64,000 nucleotides of DNA from Microbacterium hydrocarbonoxydans (GTDB lineage: Bacteria > Actinomycetota > Actinomycetes > Actinomycetales > Microbacteriaceae), in the NCBI RefSeq assembly GCF_000956475.1, contig NZ_JYJB01000008.1:248001-312000 (forward strand), written 5' to 3'. Shown one piece after another: positions 18,313 to 26,312 of this stretch. The notes under the pieces were generated by a model. It was not told the origin of the DNA, ran no database searches, and worked only from the letters and a program-made list of their open reading frames with translations. A program made the position numbers and the translations under genes. The stretch's first letter is position 1, and the number at the start of each line of letters is the position of its first letter.

Positions 18313-19599
18313 TTATTCCGCGGGAGCGACGCACGGGATCGCCGCGTCGGTGATCGCCTGGTCGTACTGCTCGGCCGTGAACGGCAGCCCGAACTCGGGT
18401 GCGGTCTGCCCCGATGCCGCCGGCGCCTTCGACGCGATCGCTGCGAGCTCCCACGCCAGGAACTGGGCGAACGTCGCCCCTGCCGTGGAGTCGTTGAGAG
18501 CGACGGCGACGGTGAACCCGGTCGCGGGATCGGAGTATGCGGCGGTCGCATAGCCGGGCGTCCAGCCCTGCTGCCCGACCATCGAGCCTGCGAGGTAGCC
18601 GCCGCCGGTGGCCTGGAACCACGAGGGTGCGCCGTCGTAAGCGGGCAGTGGAGCGCCGTACCGGGCCGGCTTCGCGTCCTTGTCGCGCAGCGCCTGCGCG
18701 GCTTCGGCCTGCGCGTACCGGCCGAGGTCGTCGATCGTCGACACGACGCCGGAATCGGTGTAGCCCGTGCTCGACGACAGGGTCGTGATGTCGACGGGAG
18801 CGGCGCAGTTGTATCCGCCCTCGACGGCCGACAGATAGTGGCCGTTCATGACGGCTCCGGTCGACGGCGCGGCGGCAGCGGGCGCCGGGAGCGATGTACT
18901 CGTCAGCCCGAGCGGGGTGGCCACGTACTTCGCGATGAGCTCTGCGGCGGTGAGGTTCGATGCGCGCTCGAGAGCGAGGCCGAGCAGGAGGTATCCGGCG
19001 TCGGAGTCGCGGTACGTCGTGTGCGGTGCGGTGCGAGCCTGGCCGAGGCCGTACGAGGCGAGTTCGAGCGGAGCCCACTCGCGCGCCGGCGTGTTCAGCC
19101 ATGCGTTCTTGGCCGTGGCCTCCGAGGAGCCGATGCCGCTCGTGCCGTTGCACAGGTCGAGCAGGGTGATGTCGTCCATCGCCGCCGTGCCCGAGACGTA
19201 CTCCTCCACGGGCGCGTCGAGTTTCACGGTGCCGTCGTCTGCCAGGGCGTACAGCACATCGCAGGTCATCAGGCGCGTCACGTCGGCGATCCGGAACGAC
19301 ATGTCGGTGCTGAGCTCGCCGCCTTCACCGCCCGGCTTCTGGCTTCCGACGCCGGTCACCCAGGTGCCGCTCCACGGCACCCACACCCCCACGATCGCGC
19401 CAGAGGCGCCCGACGCCGTCAGCGCGTGCGTCACGGCATCCTGCATCGCCGAGACGGTGTCGTCGGGCAGCGAACCGTCGACCTGAGCGGGCGGTTCGTA
19501 CGTGAAGGAGTCGCCGGGGGCGCAGCCGGTGAGCAGAAGGCTGAGCGCAACGACGCCGGCCGCGGCTGCGCGCACGCGGCGCGACGAGAGAAGCTGCAT
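18313..19599 (-). CDS. Serine beta-lactamase-like lipoprotein lacking catalytic residues
   Basis: The 428-residue protein has a lipoprotein signal (LLLTGC, acylated Cys26) and the fold of class C beta-lactamase/DD-peptidase relatives. FRIADVTRLMTCDVLYALAD aligns with the active-site helix, where the family has Ser-x-x-Lys; here the residues are Asp106 and Arg109. The YxN position reads YRDSD and the HTG/KTG position reads GQQGWTPG. All three catalytic motifs are changed, so it is probably a binding or regulatory protein rather than a hydrolase. ATG 19599 is followed directly by the signal peptide. Function is unknown; the family assignment rests on the motif order. Confidence 0.82.
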   Translation of the reverse strand: MQLLSSRRVRAAAAGVVALSLLLTGCAPGDSFTYEPPAQVDGSLPDDTVSAMQDAVTHALTASGASGAIVGVWVPWSGTWVTGVGSQKPGGEGGELSTDMSFRIADVTRLMTCDVLYALADDGTVKLDAPVEEYVSGTAAMDDITLLDLCNGTSGIGSSEATAKNAWLNTPAREWAPLELASYGLGQARTAPHTTYRDSDAGYLLLGLALERASNLTAAELIAKYVATPLGLTSTSLPAPAAAAPSTGAVMNGHYLSAVEGGYNCAAPVDITTLSSSTGYTDSGVVSTIDDLGRYAQAEAAQALRDKDAKPARYGAPLPAYDGAPSWFQATGGGYLAGSMVGQQGWTPGYATAAYSDPATGFTVAVALNDSTAGATFAQFLAWELAAIASKAPAASGQTAPEFGLPFTAEQYDQAITDAAIPCVAPAE

Positions 19600-19686
19600 G
19601 AAAGGGAACCCCCGGAAGACGTGTCTGCAAAGTCTAGAACGCGGATGCTGAAAACCCGCATCGTGCGACGGCTTAGGGTGGGCGAC

Positions 19687-20001
19687 GTGACCCACTTCTT
19701 CGACCCCGACGTCGTCACCGCCGTCCTGCGACACATGAACGGCGACCACGGCTCCGACAATCTGCTCATCGCCCGCGCGTTCGCACCGGAAGAGCAGAAC
19801 GCGATCACCGATGCCGCCATGACCGGGTTCGACGGAGAGGGCGGAGAGTGGACGTACACGCGCGGCGGGACAGCATCCGTGCTTCGCGTCCCCTGGCCCG
19901 GCGGTCCGATCGCCGAGCGCCCGGCCGTGCGGCGAGAGGTCGTCGCGGTCTACCAGTTCGCGTGCGAGCGCCTCGGCGTGGAACCTCGCCCGCACGCCTG
20001 A
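19687..20001 (+). CDS. DUF2470 domain protein
   Basis: A 104-residue protein with the DUF2470 signature AVLRHMNGDHGSDNLLIARA near the N-terminus. This domain occurs beside or fused to split-barrel flavin/heme proteins of the HugZ type and is linked to heme handling. The GTG at 19687 is preferred because AGGGTGGG lies just upstream; an ATG at 19645 would add 14 residues. It sits 59 bp before the heme oxygenase gene in the same direction, which supports a role in heme-iron use. Confidence 0.82.
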   Translation: MTHFFDPDVVTAVLRHMNGDHGSDNLLIARAFAPEEQNAITDAAMTGFDGEGGEWTYTRGGTASVLRVPWPGGPIAERPAVRREVVAVYQFACERLGVEPRPHA

Positions 20002-20031
20002 CCTTTCCGGCCGATCTGCGGACCCTGGATA

Positions 20032-20054
20032 TCAAGTTAGGTAACCCTTACACT
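20032..20054 (+). promoter_or_regulatory. DtxR/IdeR-type iron box and -10 element of the heme oxygenase gene
   Basis: TCAAGTTAGGTAACCCTTA (20032-20050) matches 13 of 19 positions of the DtxR consensus. The -10 hexamer TACACT (20049-20054) overlaps its 3' end, and the ATG follows after six bases. Iron-loaded repressor would therefore shut off heme oxygenase; release on iron starvation would give a leaderless mRNA. Confidence 0.72.
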
Positions 20055-20060
20055 GAAGCC

Positions 20061-20708
20061 ATGTCCGAGATCCTCTCCTTCTCCGCAGCCCTTCGCGAGC
20101 GGTCGTCCGGCTCGCACTCGCAGAGCGAAGGCGCAGGGTTCATGTCCGACCTGCTCAAGGGCGAGGGCTCCCGCGACGACTACATCTCCCTCGTCGCGCA
20201 GCACTACTTCATCTACGAAGCGCTCGAGAGCGCGGGCGAGCGGATGCGGGCGGATGCCGTCGCATCCGTCTTCCTGAGCGACAAGCTCACGCGCCTTCCC
20301 GCTCTCGAAGCCGATCTCGAGTTCCTGCTCGGCGCCGACTGGCGCGAGCAGATCGCTCCCCTGCCCACGACGCGGCGCTACGTCGAGCGCATCCGCGAGG
20401 TGGGCGCCACCTGGGCCGGCGGCTTCATCGCGCACCATTACACGCGCTACCTCGGCGACCTCTCGGGCGGCGTCTTCATCGGCCGCGTGATGGCCCGCCG
20501 GTTCGGCTTCGAGACCAACGGCATCGGCTTCTACCTGTTCGACGACATCGCGGACCCCGCTGCCTTCAAGGACGTGTACCGCGAGCAGCTCGACGCGGCG
20601 CCCTGGGACGAGGCCGAGCGCGAGCGCGTGACGCGCGAGGTGCTCCTCGCGTACCGCTTCAACACCGAGCTGTTCGACGACCTCGACAGGGCCCGGGCGG
20701 CGGCCTGA
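20061..20708 (+). CDS. hmuO: Heme oxygenase
   Basis: The 215-residue protein is a biliverdin-producing heme oxygenase. His19 in the GSHSQSEGAGFMSDLLKG segment aligns with the proximal heme ligand, and YLGDLSGG holds the flexible glycines of the distal helix. Length equals that of the corynebacterial enzyme HmuO. It opens heme to free iron in the cytoplasm. The iron box overlapping its promoter, with the DUF2470 gene upstream, indicates iron-starvation control. The ATG at 20061 lies six bases after the -10 hexamer. Confidence 0.94.
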   Translation: MSEILSFSAALRERSSGSHSQSEGAGFMSDLLKGEGSRDDYISLVAQHYFIYEALESAGERMRADAVASVFLSDKLTRLPALEADLEFLLGADWREQIAPLPTTRRYVERIREVGATWAGGFIAHHYTRYLGDLSGGVFIGRVMARRFGFETNGIGFYLFDDIADPAAFKDVYREQLDAAPWDEAERERVTREVLLAYRFNTELFDDLDRARAAA

Positions 20709-20724
20709 GAGCTGCCCTCGTGCT

Positions 20725-22110
20725 CTAGGCCTGAGGCAGCTGGGGCGTCGACCTGGCCTCCCAGGCCTCGCGCATGAAGCGCCGCACGTCCTCGTCGACC
20801 TTGATGTCGCTCGGCCGCAGCGGCCGAGACAGGTAGAGGCCGTCGAGAGAGGTCAGCCGGCTCAGCGCCACATAGGTCTGCCCCGGCGCGAACGCCCCCG
20901 ACCCGAGATCGATGATGGCGCGATCGTAGGTCTTGCCCTGGGACTTGTGGATCGTGACCGCCCACGCCAGCCGCAGCGGAAACTGCGTGAACTCGGCCAC
21001 GACGTCACGCGTGAGCTTCTTGGTGCTCGGCTCGTAGGAGTATCTGAAGCGCTCCCACACGGCGGGCTCGACGTCGACTTCCTCGCCGTCGATCTCGACG
21101 CGCACCTTGTCGCCGAGGATCCTCACGACGGTTCCGATCGTGCCGTTGACCCAGCGCGGAGGCTCGCCCGACATCGCCGTGTCGTTGCGCAGGAACATCA
21201 CCTGCGCTCCGACTTTGAGCTTCAGCTCCGACTCGGCCGGCAGCGCGGCCTCACCGCGCCCGAAGTCGCCGCTCACCTCGGCGCGCGCGGTCTGCTCCTT
21301 GCCGGGGAGGGCCGCGAGGTGACGGCTGTTGATGCCGTTCACGATGTCGTTGCGGGTCGCCAGCGTGATCATCGGGACCTCGCCCGGTTCGGGGTCGGGA
21401 GGCGTCCGCGCGCCCTGGGCGTTCAGCACCCCCGCGATCTCGGCGGTCACCCGGCCGTAGCGCACGGCGTTCAGCATCGCCTTGAACCCGTCGTCGGCTT
21501 GACGGTGGATCTGCACGAGTTCGCGGACGTGCAGCTCGGCTCGGGTGTCGACCGCGAAGAGGCTGTCGCCCGCCCCCTCGTCGTGAGACCCCGCCCACAC
21601 CTTCGCATCGAAGAACCAGAACGACCGGTAGTGGTCGCGCACGTACGCCAGCTCGTCTCCGCGTGGCGGGACAGGAGCGAGCTGGTACGGGTCGCCGAAC
21701 ATCACGATCTGCACGCCGCCGAACGGGATTCCCCGCTTGCCGCGCGCCTGCCGGAGCGAGCGGTCGATCGCATCCATCAGATCGGCGCTGACCATCGAGA
21801 TCTCGTCGATCACGAGCGTCTCGATGGCGTTCAGGATCCGCCTCGTGTTGTCGTTCTGATCGATGTCGCTGTCGCCGATCAACCCGATCGGCAGGCGGAA
21901 CAGCGAATGGATGGTCTGCCCCTCGACGTTGAGCGCCGCGACGCCTGTCGGTGCGCAGATCGCGATCTGCTTCTTGGTGTTCCAGGCGAAGTGCTGCAGC
22001 AGGGTGGACTTGCCGGTGCCGGCGCGACCGGTGACGAACACGTGCTCGCTGGTGTCCTCGATGAGCCGGAACAGCTCTTGCTGCTCTTCGGACAGGGCGG
22101 GAAAGGACAC
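20725..22110 (-). CDS. Pif1-like superfamily 1 DNA helicase
   Basis: A 461-residue AAA/SF1 ATPase. Walker A is GRAGTGKSTLL near residue 30, Walker B is LVIDEISMVSADLMDAIDR, and motif III is MFGDPYQLAPVPPRG. The C-terminal half holds AVTIHKSQGKTYDRAIIDLG and QTYVALSRLTSLDGLYLSRPL, the UvrD_C_2-type motifs V and VI found in Pif1/RecD2. The GTG at 22110 is the only plausible start. It probably unwinds DNA 5' to 3'; its cellular task is not evident. It is convergent with the heme oxygenase gene and divergent from the next membrane protein. Confidence 0.9.
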   Translation of the reverse strand: MSFPALSEEQQELFRLIEDTSEHVFVTGRAGTGKSTLLQHFAWNTKKQIAICAPTGVAALNVEGQTIHSLFRLPIGLIGDSDIDQNDNTRRILNAIETLVIDEISMVSADLMDAIDRSLRQARGKRGIPFGGVQIVMFGDPYQLAPVPPRGDELAYVRDHYRSFWFFDAKVWAGSHDEGAGDSLFAVDTRAELHVRELVQIHRQADDGFKAMLNAVRYGRVTAEIAGVLNAQGARTPPDPEPGEVPMITLATRNDIVNGINSRHLAALPGKEQTARAEVSGDFGRGEAALPAESELKLKVGAQVMFLRNDTAMSGEPPRWVNGTIGTVVRILGDKVRVEIDGEEVDVEPAVWERFRYSYEPSTKKLTRDVVAEFTQFPLRLAWAVTIHKSQGKTYDRAIIDLGSGAFAPGQTYVALSRLTSLDGLYLSRPLRPSDIKVDEDVRRFMREAWEARSTPQLPQA

Positions 22111-22221
22111 GGCTCACTCACGAAGGAAGGACGGATGCAGGGCGCACCCCATGCTACGTGGCATCCGCAGTCGCGGCGTCACCCTCGGCGTCGTCCCAGG
22201 CCGCGCTCATAGACTGGCGCC

Positions 22222-23295
22222 ATGGACCACGCGGAGACGACGGCGCCTCGGCGCTCCCGTCTCGGCGCCGACCTGGCGATCCTCGCTCTCGTCGGCGTTC
22301 TGCTGATCGCCGCGGTCGGCGCCGGCATCTCCACCCTGTACACCTCGTACTACGGGCCGTCCGCGTTCGTCACGCGCTACCTCGAGCTGCTCTCCGCCGG
22401 TCGAGCGGCCGACGCCCTGCGGGTCCCCGGCGTCGCGATCGACAGCGCGACCCTGGAGGCCGCAGGCATCACGAGCAGCCCCTCGGAGGCCCTGCTGCGC
22501 GCCGCCGCCCTCGCTCCGCTCACCGACGTGTCCGTCGTCTCGGAGAAGACCGCCGACGCGCGGACGTCAGTCACCGTGTCGTACGAAGCGGGCGGGCACG
22601 CGGGAAAGACCACGTTCCAGGTCGAGCAGGACGGCTGGGCGGGCATCGCCCCGAACTGGAGGTTCTCGACGAGCCCGCTGGCCGTGATCGATCTCACGCT
22701 TCGCGGCGCCGACAGATTCTCCGTGAACGGCTTCGAGGTCCTGCGCGGGCAGATCTCGCCTGCCGGAGCGGATGCCGCGCCGCTCGATCCCCTGCCGATG
22801 CTGGTCTTCACGCCGGGGCTGTACGCGGTCTCTGTCGACACCGCGATCTCCACGGCATCCGGCATGGGCGTTCTCGCCGACACCCCGCTCGCGACCACCC
22901 CGCTCGATGTGCAGACGACTCCGACGGACGACTTCGTCGCCGTGGTGCAGCAGCGCGTCGAGGAGTTCCTCACCCAGTGCGCGACGCAGGAGGTCCTGCA
23001 GCCGACCGCCTGCCCGTTCGGGCTCGAGGTGCGCAACAGGCTCGCCTCCCTGCCGGAGTGGTCGATCACCGTGCAGCCCAAGGTCTCGGTCGCGCCAGAC
23101 GGCGCGCAGTGGCAGATCCCGCCGGCCAGCGCCGTCGCTCACATCGAGGTCGAGATCAAGTCGCTGTTCGATGGCAGCGTCGAATCCGTCTCGGAGGACG
23201 TGCCCTTCCAGGTCGACGGGACGATCACGATCCTCCCCGACGGCTCCGCCTCGATCCGAGTCGGGTCTCCGGGCGAATCCGCGCCGCAGGACTGA
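22222..23295 (+). CDS. Membrane-anchored hypothetical protein
   Basis: The 357-residue protein has a short cytoplasmic tail, one N-terminal helix (LAILALVGVLLIAAVGAGIS, about residues 19-38) and a large outside domain. Residues 50-95 and 235-320 look like repeated beta/alpha NTF2-like folds, with YYGPSAFVTRYLELLSAGRA at the start of the first. No catalytic motif is visible. TAGACT lies six bases before the ATG, implying leaderless expression. I do not recognise a named family; similar proteins are common in Microbacteriaceae. Confidence 0.8.
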   Translation: MDHAETTAPRRSRLGADLAILALVGVLLIAAVGAGISTLYTSYYGPSAFVTRYLELLSAGRAADALRVPGVAIDSATLEAAGITSSPSEALLRAAALAPLTDVSVVSEKTADARTSVTVSYEAGGHAGKTTFQVEQDGWAGIAPNWRFSTSPLAVIDLTLRGADRFSVNGFEVLRGQISPAGADAAPLDPLPMLVFTPGLYAVSVDTAISTASGMGVLADTPLATTPLDVQTTPTDDFVAVVQQRVEEFLTQCATQEVLQPTACPFGLEVRNRLASLPEWSITVQPKVSVAPDGAQWQIPPASAVAHIEVEIKSLFDGSVESVSEDVPFQVDGTITILPDGSASIRVGSPGESAPQD

Positions 23296-23325
23296 CGGGG
23301 TCGGCTCGCCCCGGACCGGCTCCTG

Positions 23326-25323
23326 CTACCGGGCCTCGCGCTCGGCCTGTCGCCGGTCTCGCTCGGCGATGCGCGCGAGACGGGCGTTGTACTCCTCGAG
23401 CTCCGCATCGCCGGTGCGATCGGCGTGCCGATCACGACGCTTCTGCAGCTTGGTGTCGTTGCGGCTCCACTGGATCGCGACCGTGATCGCGAGGATCAGC
23501 GTCGGGATCTCCCCGATCGACCACGCGATGCCTCCGCCGATGTACTGATCGTCGAGCGGAGAGGGCCCCCAGGTGCGCCCCATCGAGCCGAACCAGTCGG
23601 CCACCATCAGGCCGCTCTGCATCATGATGGCGATGCCGAAGAACGCGTGCATGGCCATCACGGCGATGAGCGTGATCAGCCGGCCGGGATAGGGCAGGCG
23701 GTACGGCACCGGATCGGCGCCGATCAGGCTCATCACGAACAGGTACCCCGAGATGAGGAAGTGGATGACCATCCACTCGTGACCGAGGTGCTCGTACATC
23801 GACCAGCGCACCAGGTCGGTGAAGTAGAACGCCCACAGCGACACGATGAAGATGGCGGCCGCGACGAAGGGATGCGTCACGATGCGGGCGAAGGGCGAGT
23901 GCACGGCCCACATGATCCACTCGCGGCCCCCGCGAGTGCCGTCGTCGCGCTTGTGGATGGCGCGCAGCGCGAGCGTGACCGGAGCGCCGGTGACGAGCAG
24001 CAGCGGGATCGCCATCGTGAGCATCATGTGCCCGAGCATGTGCACGCTGAAGAGGTACTCCTGGTACGCGTTGATGGGCCCGCCGGTCACCCACACCAGC
24101 ATCAGCATCCCGAGCACCCAGAAGACGGTGCGATGGATCGGCCAGCGATCGCCGCGGCGGTGAAGGCGGCGCACGCCCGCGAGATAGAAGAACACGCCGA
24201 ACCCGGCGGCGACGAGCCACAGGATGTCGATGTTCCACTGCGTGAACCAGCGGTCGATCGTGAACTCCGGGGGCAGTGCGGTGCCCGTCAGATGCTCCGC
24301 AGGAGTGCGCACGAAGGCGGCTTCGGTGCCGGCGGGGGGCGGTGTGCGGGCGAGAGCTGCGGCCGCGCCCGAGGCGAGGCCCATCAGACCGACTTCGCAC
24401 AGTACGAGCAGCCAGAACCAGCCGGCCGCGCGATCGCTCTCGAGCTTCGGGATCAGGCGCACGCGGTACCAGGCGCCGAGCACGCCCATCGCGCCGAGCA
24501 GCACGATCTTCGCCAGGACGATGAAGCCGTACGGGCTGAACACCGAGCCCCAGTCGCCGATCGCCACGATCGACCGGGTCACTCCCGACACCGCGACCAC
24601 CGTGAAGGCGGCGATGGCCAGCGTGGAGTACCGGCGGACGAGGTCGGAGACCGGCACCCGCCCTCGCAGCAGCACGACGAGCAGCAGGCCGCCCAGCCAG
24701 ACCGCGGCGCCGACCGTGTGCAGCAGGATCGAGTTGACGGCCATGGTGTGGCCTGAGAGCTCGCCCGAATGGCCCTGGGTTGCGAGCGGGACGAAGGATG
24801 CCGCGGCGAGGAGCGCGGTGATGAGGGTCGCCGTCCAGCTGCGCCAGGCGAAGGCGAGGATCGTCACGACGGCGCCGACGAGGGTCGTGATGAGCCACGA
24901 CTGACCGAGGGGCAGGTTGAGCAGGAACTTGCCCAGCTGCGCGCCGAACAGGGGGTCGGCGCTGAGCTCCGGGGTGAAGGCCGCCATGAAGGCGAAGAAG
25001 CCGCTGACGCCGGAGGCGATCGTGAAGACCGCGGCGCTCACGGAGGCCGTGTTCAGGGCGACGTCGAAGCTGTCGTCGCCGCTGCGCAGGGCGAACAGCG
25101 CCAGCACGAGCGAACCCAGCATGCCGGCCGCGGCGAGGTTCATGACGAGCTTGACGAGCGGCAGGGCCCAGCGCACGAAGGGGCCCGGGTCTCCCAGGAG
25201 CAGCGGTGCCGCGGCTCCGCCGAACATCATGGCGATCGTCACGGACACGAGTCCGGCCGCGAGCAGGATTCCGATTCCGCCGAGACGGAACGCCGTCGTC
25301 GAGGTCTGGGCGGAGGAGGTCAC
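23326..25323 (-). CDS. CopD-CtaG fusion, copper/cytochrome c oxidase assembly membrane protein
   Basis: The 665-residue protein joins a CopD-like N-terminal part (about residues 1-330, eight helices, with AATQGHSGELSGHTMAVNSI-type histidines) to a CtaG (caa3-type) C-terminal part. The latter shows HMLGHMMLTMAIPLLLVTGA, HEWMVIHFLISGYLF and VMAMHAFFGIAIM, rich in His and Met that could carry copper. Such fusions occur in actinobacteria and are tied to copper delivery to cytochrome oxidase. The GTG at 25323 follows TAGGCT after six bases. The C-terminal 60 residues are a charged cytoplasmic tail. Confidence 0.9.
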   Translation of the reverse strand: MTSSAQTSTTAFRLGGIGILLAAGLVSVTIAMMFGGAAAPLLLGDPGPFVRWALPLVKLVMNLAAAGMLGSLVLALFALRSGDDSFDVALNTASVSAAVFTIASGVSGFFAFMAAFTPELSADPLFGAQLGKFLLNLPLGQSWLITTLVGAVVTILAFAWRSWTATLITALLAAASFVPLATQGHSGELSGHTMAVNSILLHTVGAAVWLGGLLLVVLLRGRVPVSDLVRRYSTLAIAAFTVVAVSGVTRSIVAIGDWGSVFSPYGFIVLAKIVLLGAMGVLGAWYRVRLIPKLESDRAAGWFWLLVLCEVGLMGLASGAAAALARTPPPAGTEAAFVRTPAEHLTGTALPPEFTIDRWFTQWNIDILWLVAAGFGVFFYLAGVRRLHRRGDRWPIHRTVFWVLGMLMLVWVTGGPINAYQEYLFSVHMLGHMMLTMAIPLLLVTGAPVTLALRAIHKRDDGTRGGREWIMWAVHSPFARIVTHPFVAAAIFIVSLWAFYFTDLVRWSMYEHLGHEWMVIHFLISGYLFVMSLIGADPVPYRLPYPGRLITLIAVMAMHAFFGIAIMMQSGLMVADWFGSMGRTWGPSPLDDQYIGGGIAWSIGEIPTLILAITVAIQWSRNDTKLQKRRDRHADRTGDAELEEYNARLARIAERDRRQAEREAR

Positions 25324-25391
25324 CCCTCAAGCCTAAGCCGCGGTGGCGAGGGGCCCGACCGGGACGCTGTCCCCCGCGGTGCCCCGCCCCG

Positions 25392-25421
25392 CCGCACCGC
25401 ACCGCACCGCACCGCACCGCA
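25392..25421. repeat. Tandem pentamer CCGCA, six copies
   Basis: Six perfect CCGCA units followed by a partial one. The tract probably arose by slippage and may vary between strains. Confidence 0.9.
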
Positions 25422-25443
25422 CCGACGCGGAGGTAGGCGATCT

Positions 25444-25486
25444 CGCCGAGGTAGGACGTTGGTCGCAGAATCCGCCTACCTCGGCG
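25444..25486. repeat. Intergenic palindrome with CGCCGAG ends
   Basis: CGCCGAGGTAGG (25444-25455) is repeated inverted as CCTACCTCGGCG (25475-25486), with a 19-nt spacer. Two other palindromes in the window share the CGCCGAG/CTCGGCG ends with different inner arms. Confidence 0.8.
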
Positions 25487-25530
25487 GAATCTCCTACGCC
25501 GGCGAAGCGTGCGACACCCGGCATGCGGCG

Positions 25531-25614
25531 TCCGTGGCCCGGCATCCGTGGCCCGGCATCCGTGGCCCGGCATCTGTGGCCCGGCATCCGTGGCCCGGCA
25601 TCCGCCATCAGGAT
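25531..25614. repeat. Six tandem copies of a 14-bp unit
   Basis: The unit TCCGTGGCCCGGCA occurs six times head to tail without spacers; the fourth copy has one change (TCTG). There are no unique spacers, so this is a minisatellite and not a CRISPR array. Confidence 0.95.
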
Positions 25615-25625
25615 GCGGAGACGCG

Positions 25626-25659
25626 CGAAGGCCGCCACCCCGAGGGGCGGCGGCCTTCG
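25626..25659 (-). terminator. Terminator hairpin of the HU gene
   Basis: CGAAGGCCGCC pairs perfectly with GGCGGCCTTCG across a 12-nt loop, 15 bp past the HU stop codon. There is no strong T-tract, as is common in high-GC actinobacteria. Confidence 0.7.
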
Positions 25660-25673
25660 AACAGGAAGCGGTC

Positions 25674-25961
25674 TTACTTGACGGCTGCCTTGAGCTTGGA
25701 GCCAGCGGTCACCTTGACGCGCTTGCCGGCCGGGATCTTGATCTCGGCGCCGGTCTGCGGGTTGCGGCCGGTGCGAGCGGCGGTTGCGACCTGCTCGAAC
25801 GAGATCCAGCCCGGGATCGAGACCTTGCTGCCCTTGGCGACAGCGTCGGAGACAGAGCCGAAGAGTGCGTCGAGGACACCGGAGACGGTGGCCTGGCTCT
25901 GGCCGGTGGCGGAAGCGATGCTCGCGACGAGCTCGGTCTTGGTGATGGACTTGTCAGCCAT
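25674..25961 (-). CDS. hup: HU-family DNA-binding protein
   Basis: A 95-residue histone-like protein. MADKSITKTELVASIASATG opens the helical dimer body, and FEQVATAARTGRNPQTGAEI forms the beta-arm with the conserved RxGRNPQTG that inserts in the DNA minor groove. It lacks the long Lys/Ala-rich tail of mycobacterial HupB, so it is the short form. GGAGG lies five bases before the ATG. It is a single-gene unit closed by a hairpin. It should bend DNA and compact the nucleoid. Confidence 0.96.
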   Translation of the reverse strand: MADKSITKTELVASIASATGQSQATVSGVLDALFGSVSDAVAKGSKVSIPGWISFEQVATAARTGRNPQTGAEIKIPAGKRVKVTAGSKLKAAVK

Positions 25962-26312
25962 GTCATCCTCCAGCGACGAGGATCCCGTCGCATCGTTGTG
26001 TGAATCGGAGCGGATGCTCCTGGTCGAGTGACCGCCTTGAATGTATCAACGACAGACGACATTTCCGCGTAATTTCGCGGGTTTTGGGGTTTTTCAGGGC
26101 GTGTCGCGCCACTTTTGTCACTCCAGTCACAGGTTTCGGGCTCTCGTGGGGCTTCCGGGGCGGGTCGGCGCCCGTCGCCCCGCCCTCCGGAGGAGAACTC
26201 CTGCTCGGGAGGAAGATCCCGCCACAGAGCTCCGCCCGAGCGTGAGAAGTCCTCCCGAACGGGAGGGACTGAATGCGCGTGGGGCGCCCGCGCGGCGACG
26301 GTCGCGAGCGTC
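25962..26312. other. 351-bp gene-free region upstream of HU
   Basis: This stretch carries the HU leader and its probable promoter (minus-strand TACATT near 26041), an AT-richer segment at 26040-26130, and the first 69-bp direct repeat (26189-26257). No gene is supported. Confidence 0.7.
26189..26257 (+). repeat. 69-bp direct repeat, copy A, flanking the DUF559 gene
   Basis: It starts GGAGGAGAAC and ends GCGTGAGAAGTCCTCCCG. Copy B at 27246-27314 matches it over the same 69 bp without gaps at 55 positions, with both ends identical. The two copies bracket one gene. Confidence 0.85.

Larger units (their letters stand above)
25324..25673. other. 350-bp gene-free region rich in repeats
   Basis: The region between the CopD-CtaG promoter and the end of the HU gene has no convincing gene. 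It holds the -10 of the CopD-CtaG gene (25330-25335), a pentamer array, a 12-bp inverted repeat, six 14-bp tandem copies, and the HU terminator hairpin. Confidence 0.8.

Noticed and set aside
25531-25614. Possible CRISPR array
   Set aside because: The 14-bp units are directly adjacent with no spacers, and no cas gene is in the window.
25333-25638. A 101-residue minus-strand frame
   Set aside because: It consists largely of translated tandem repeats (GPRMPGHRC-like) and has no start signal.
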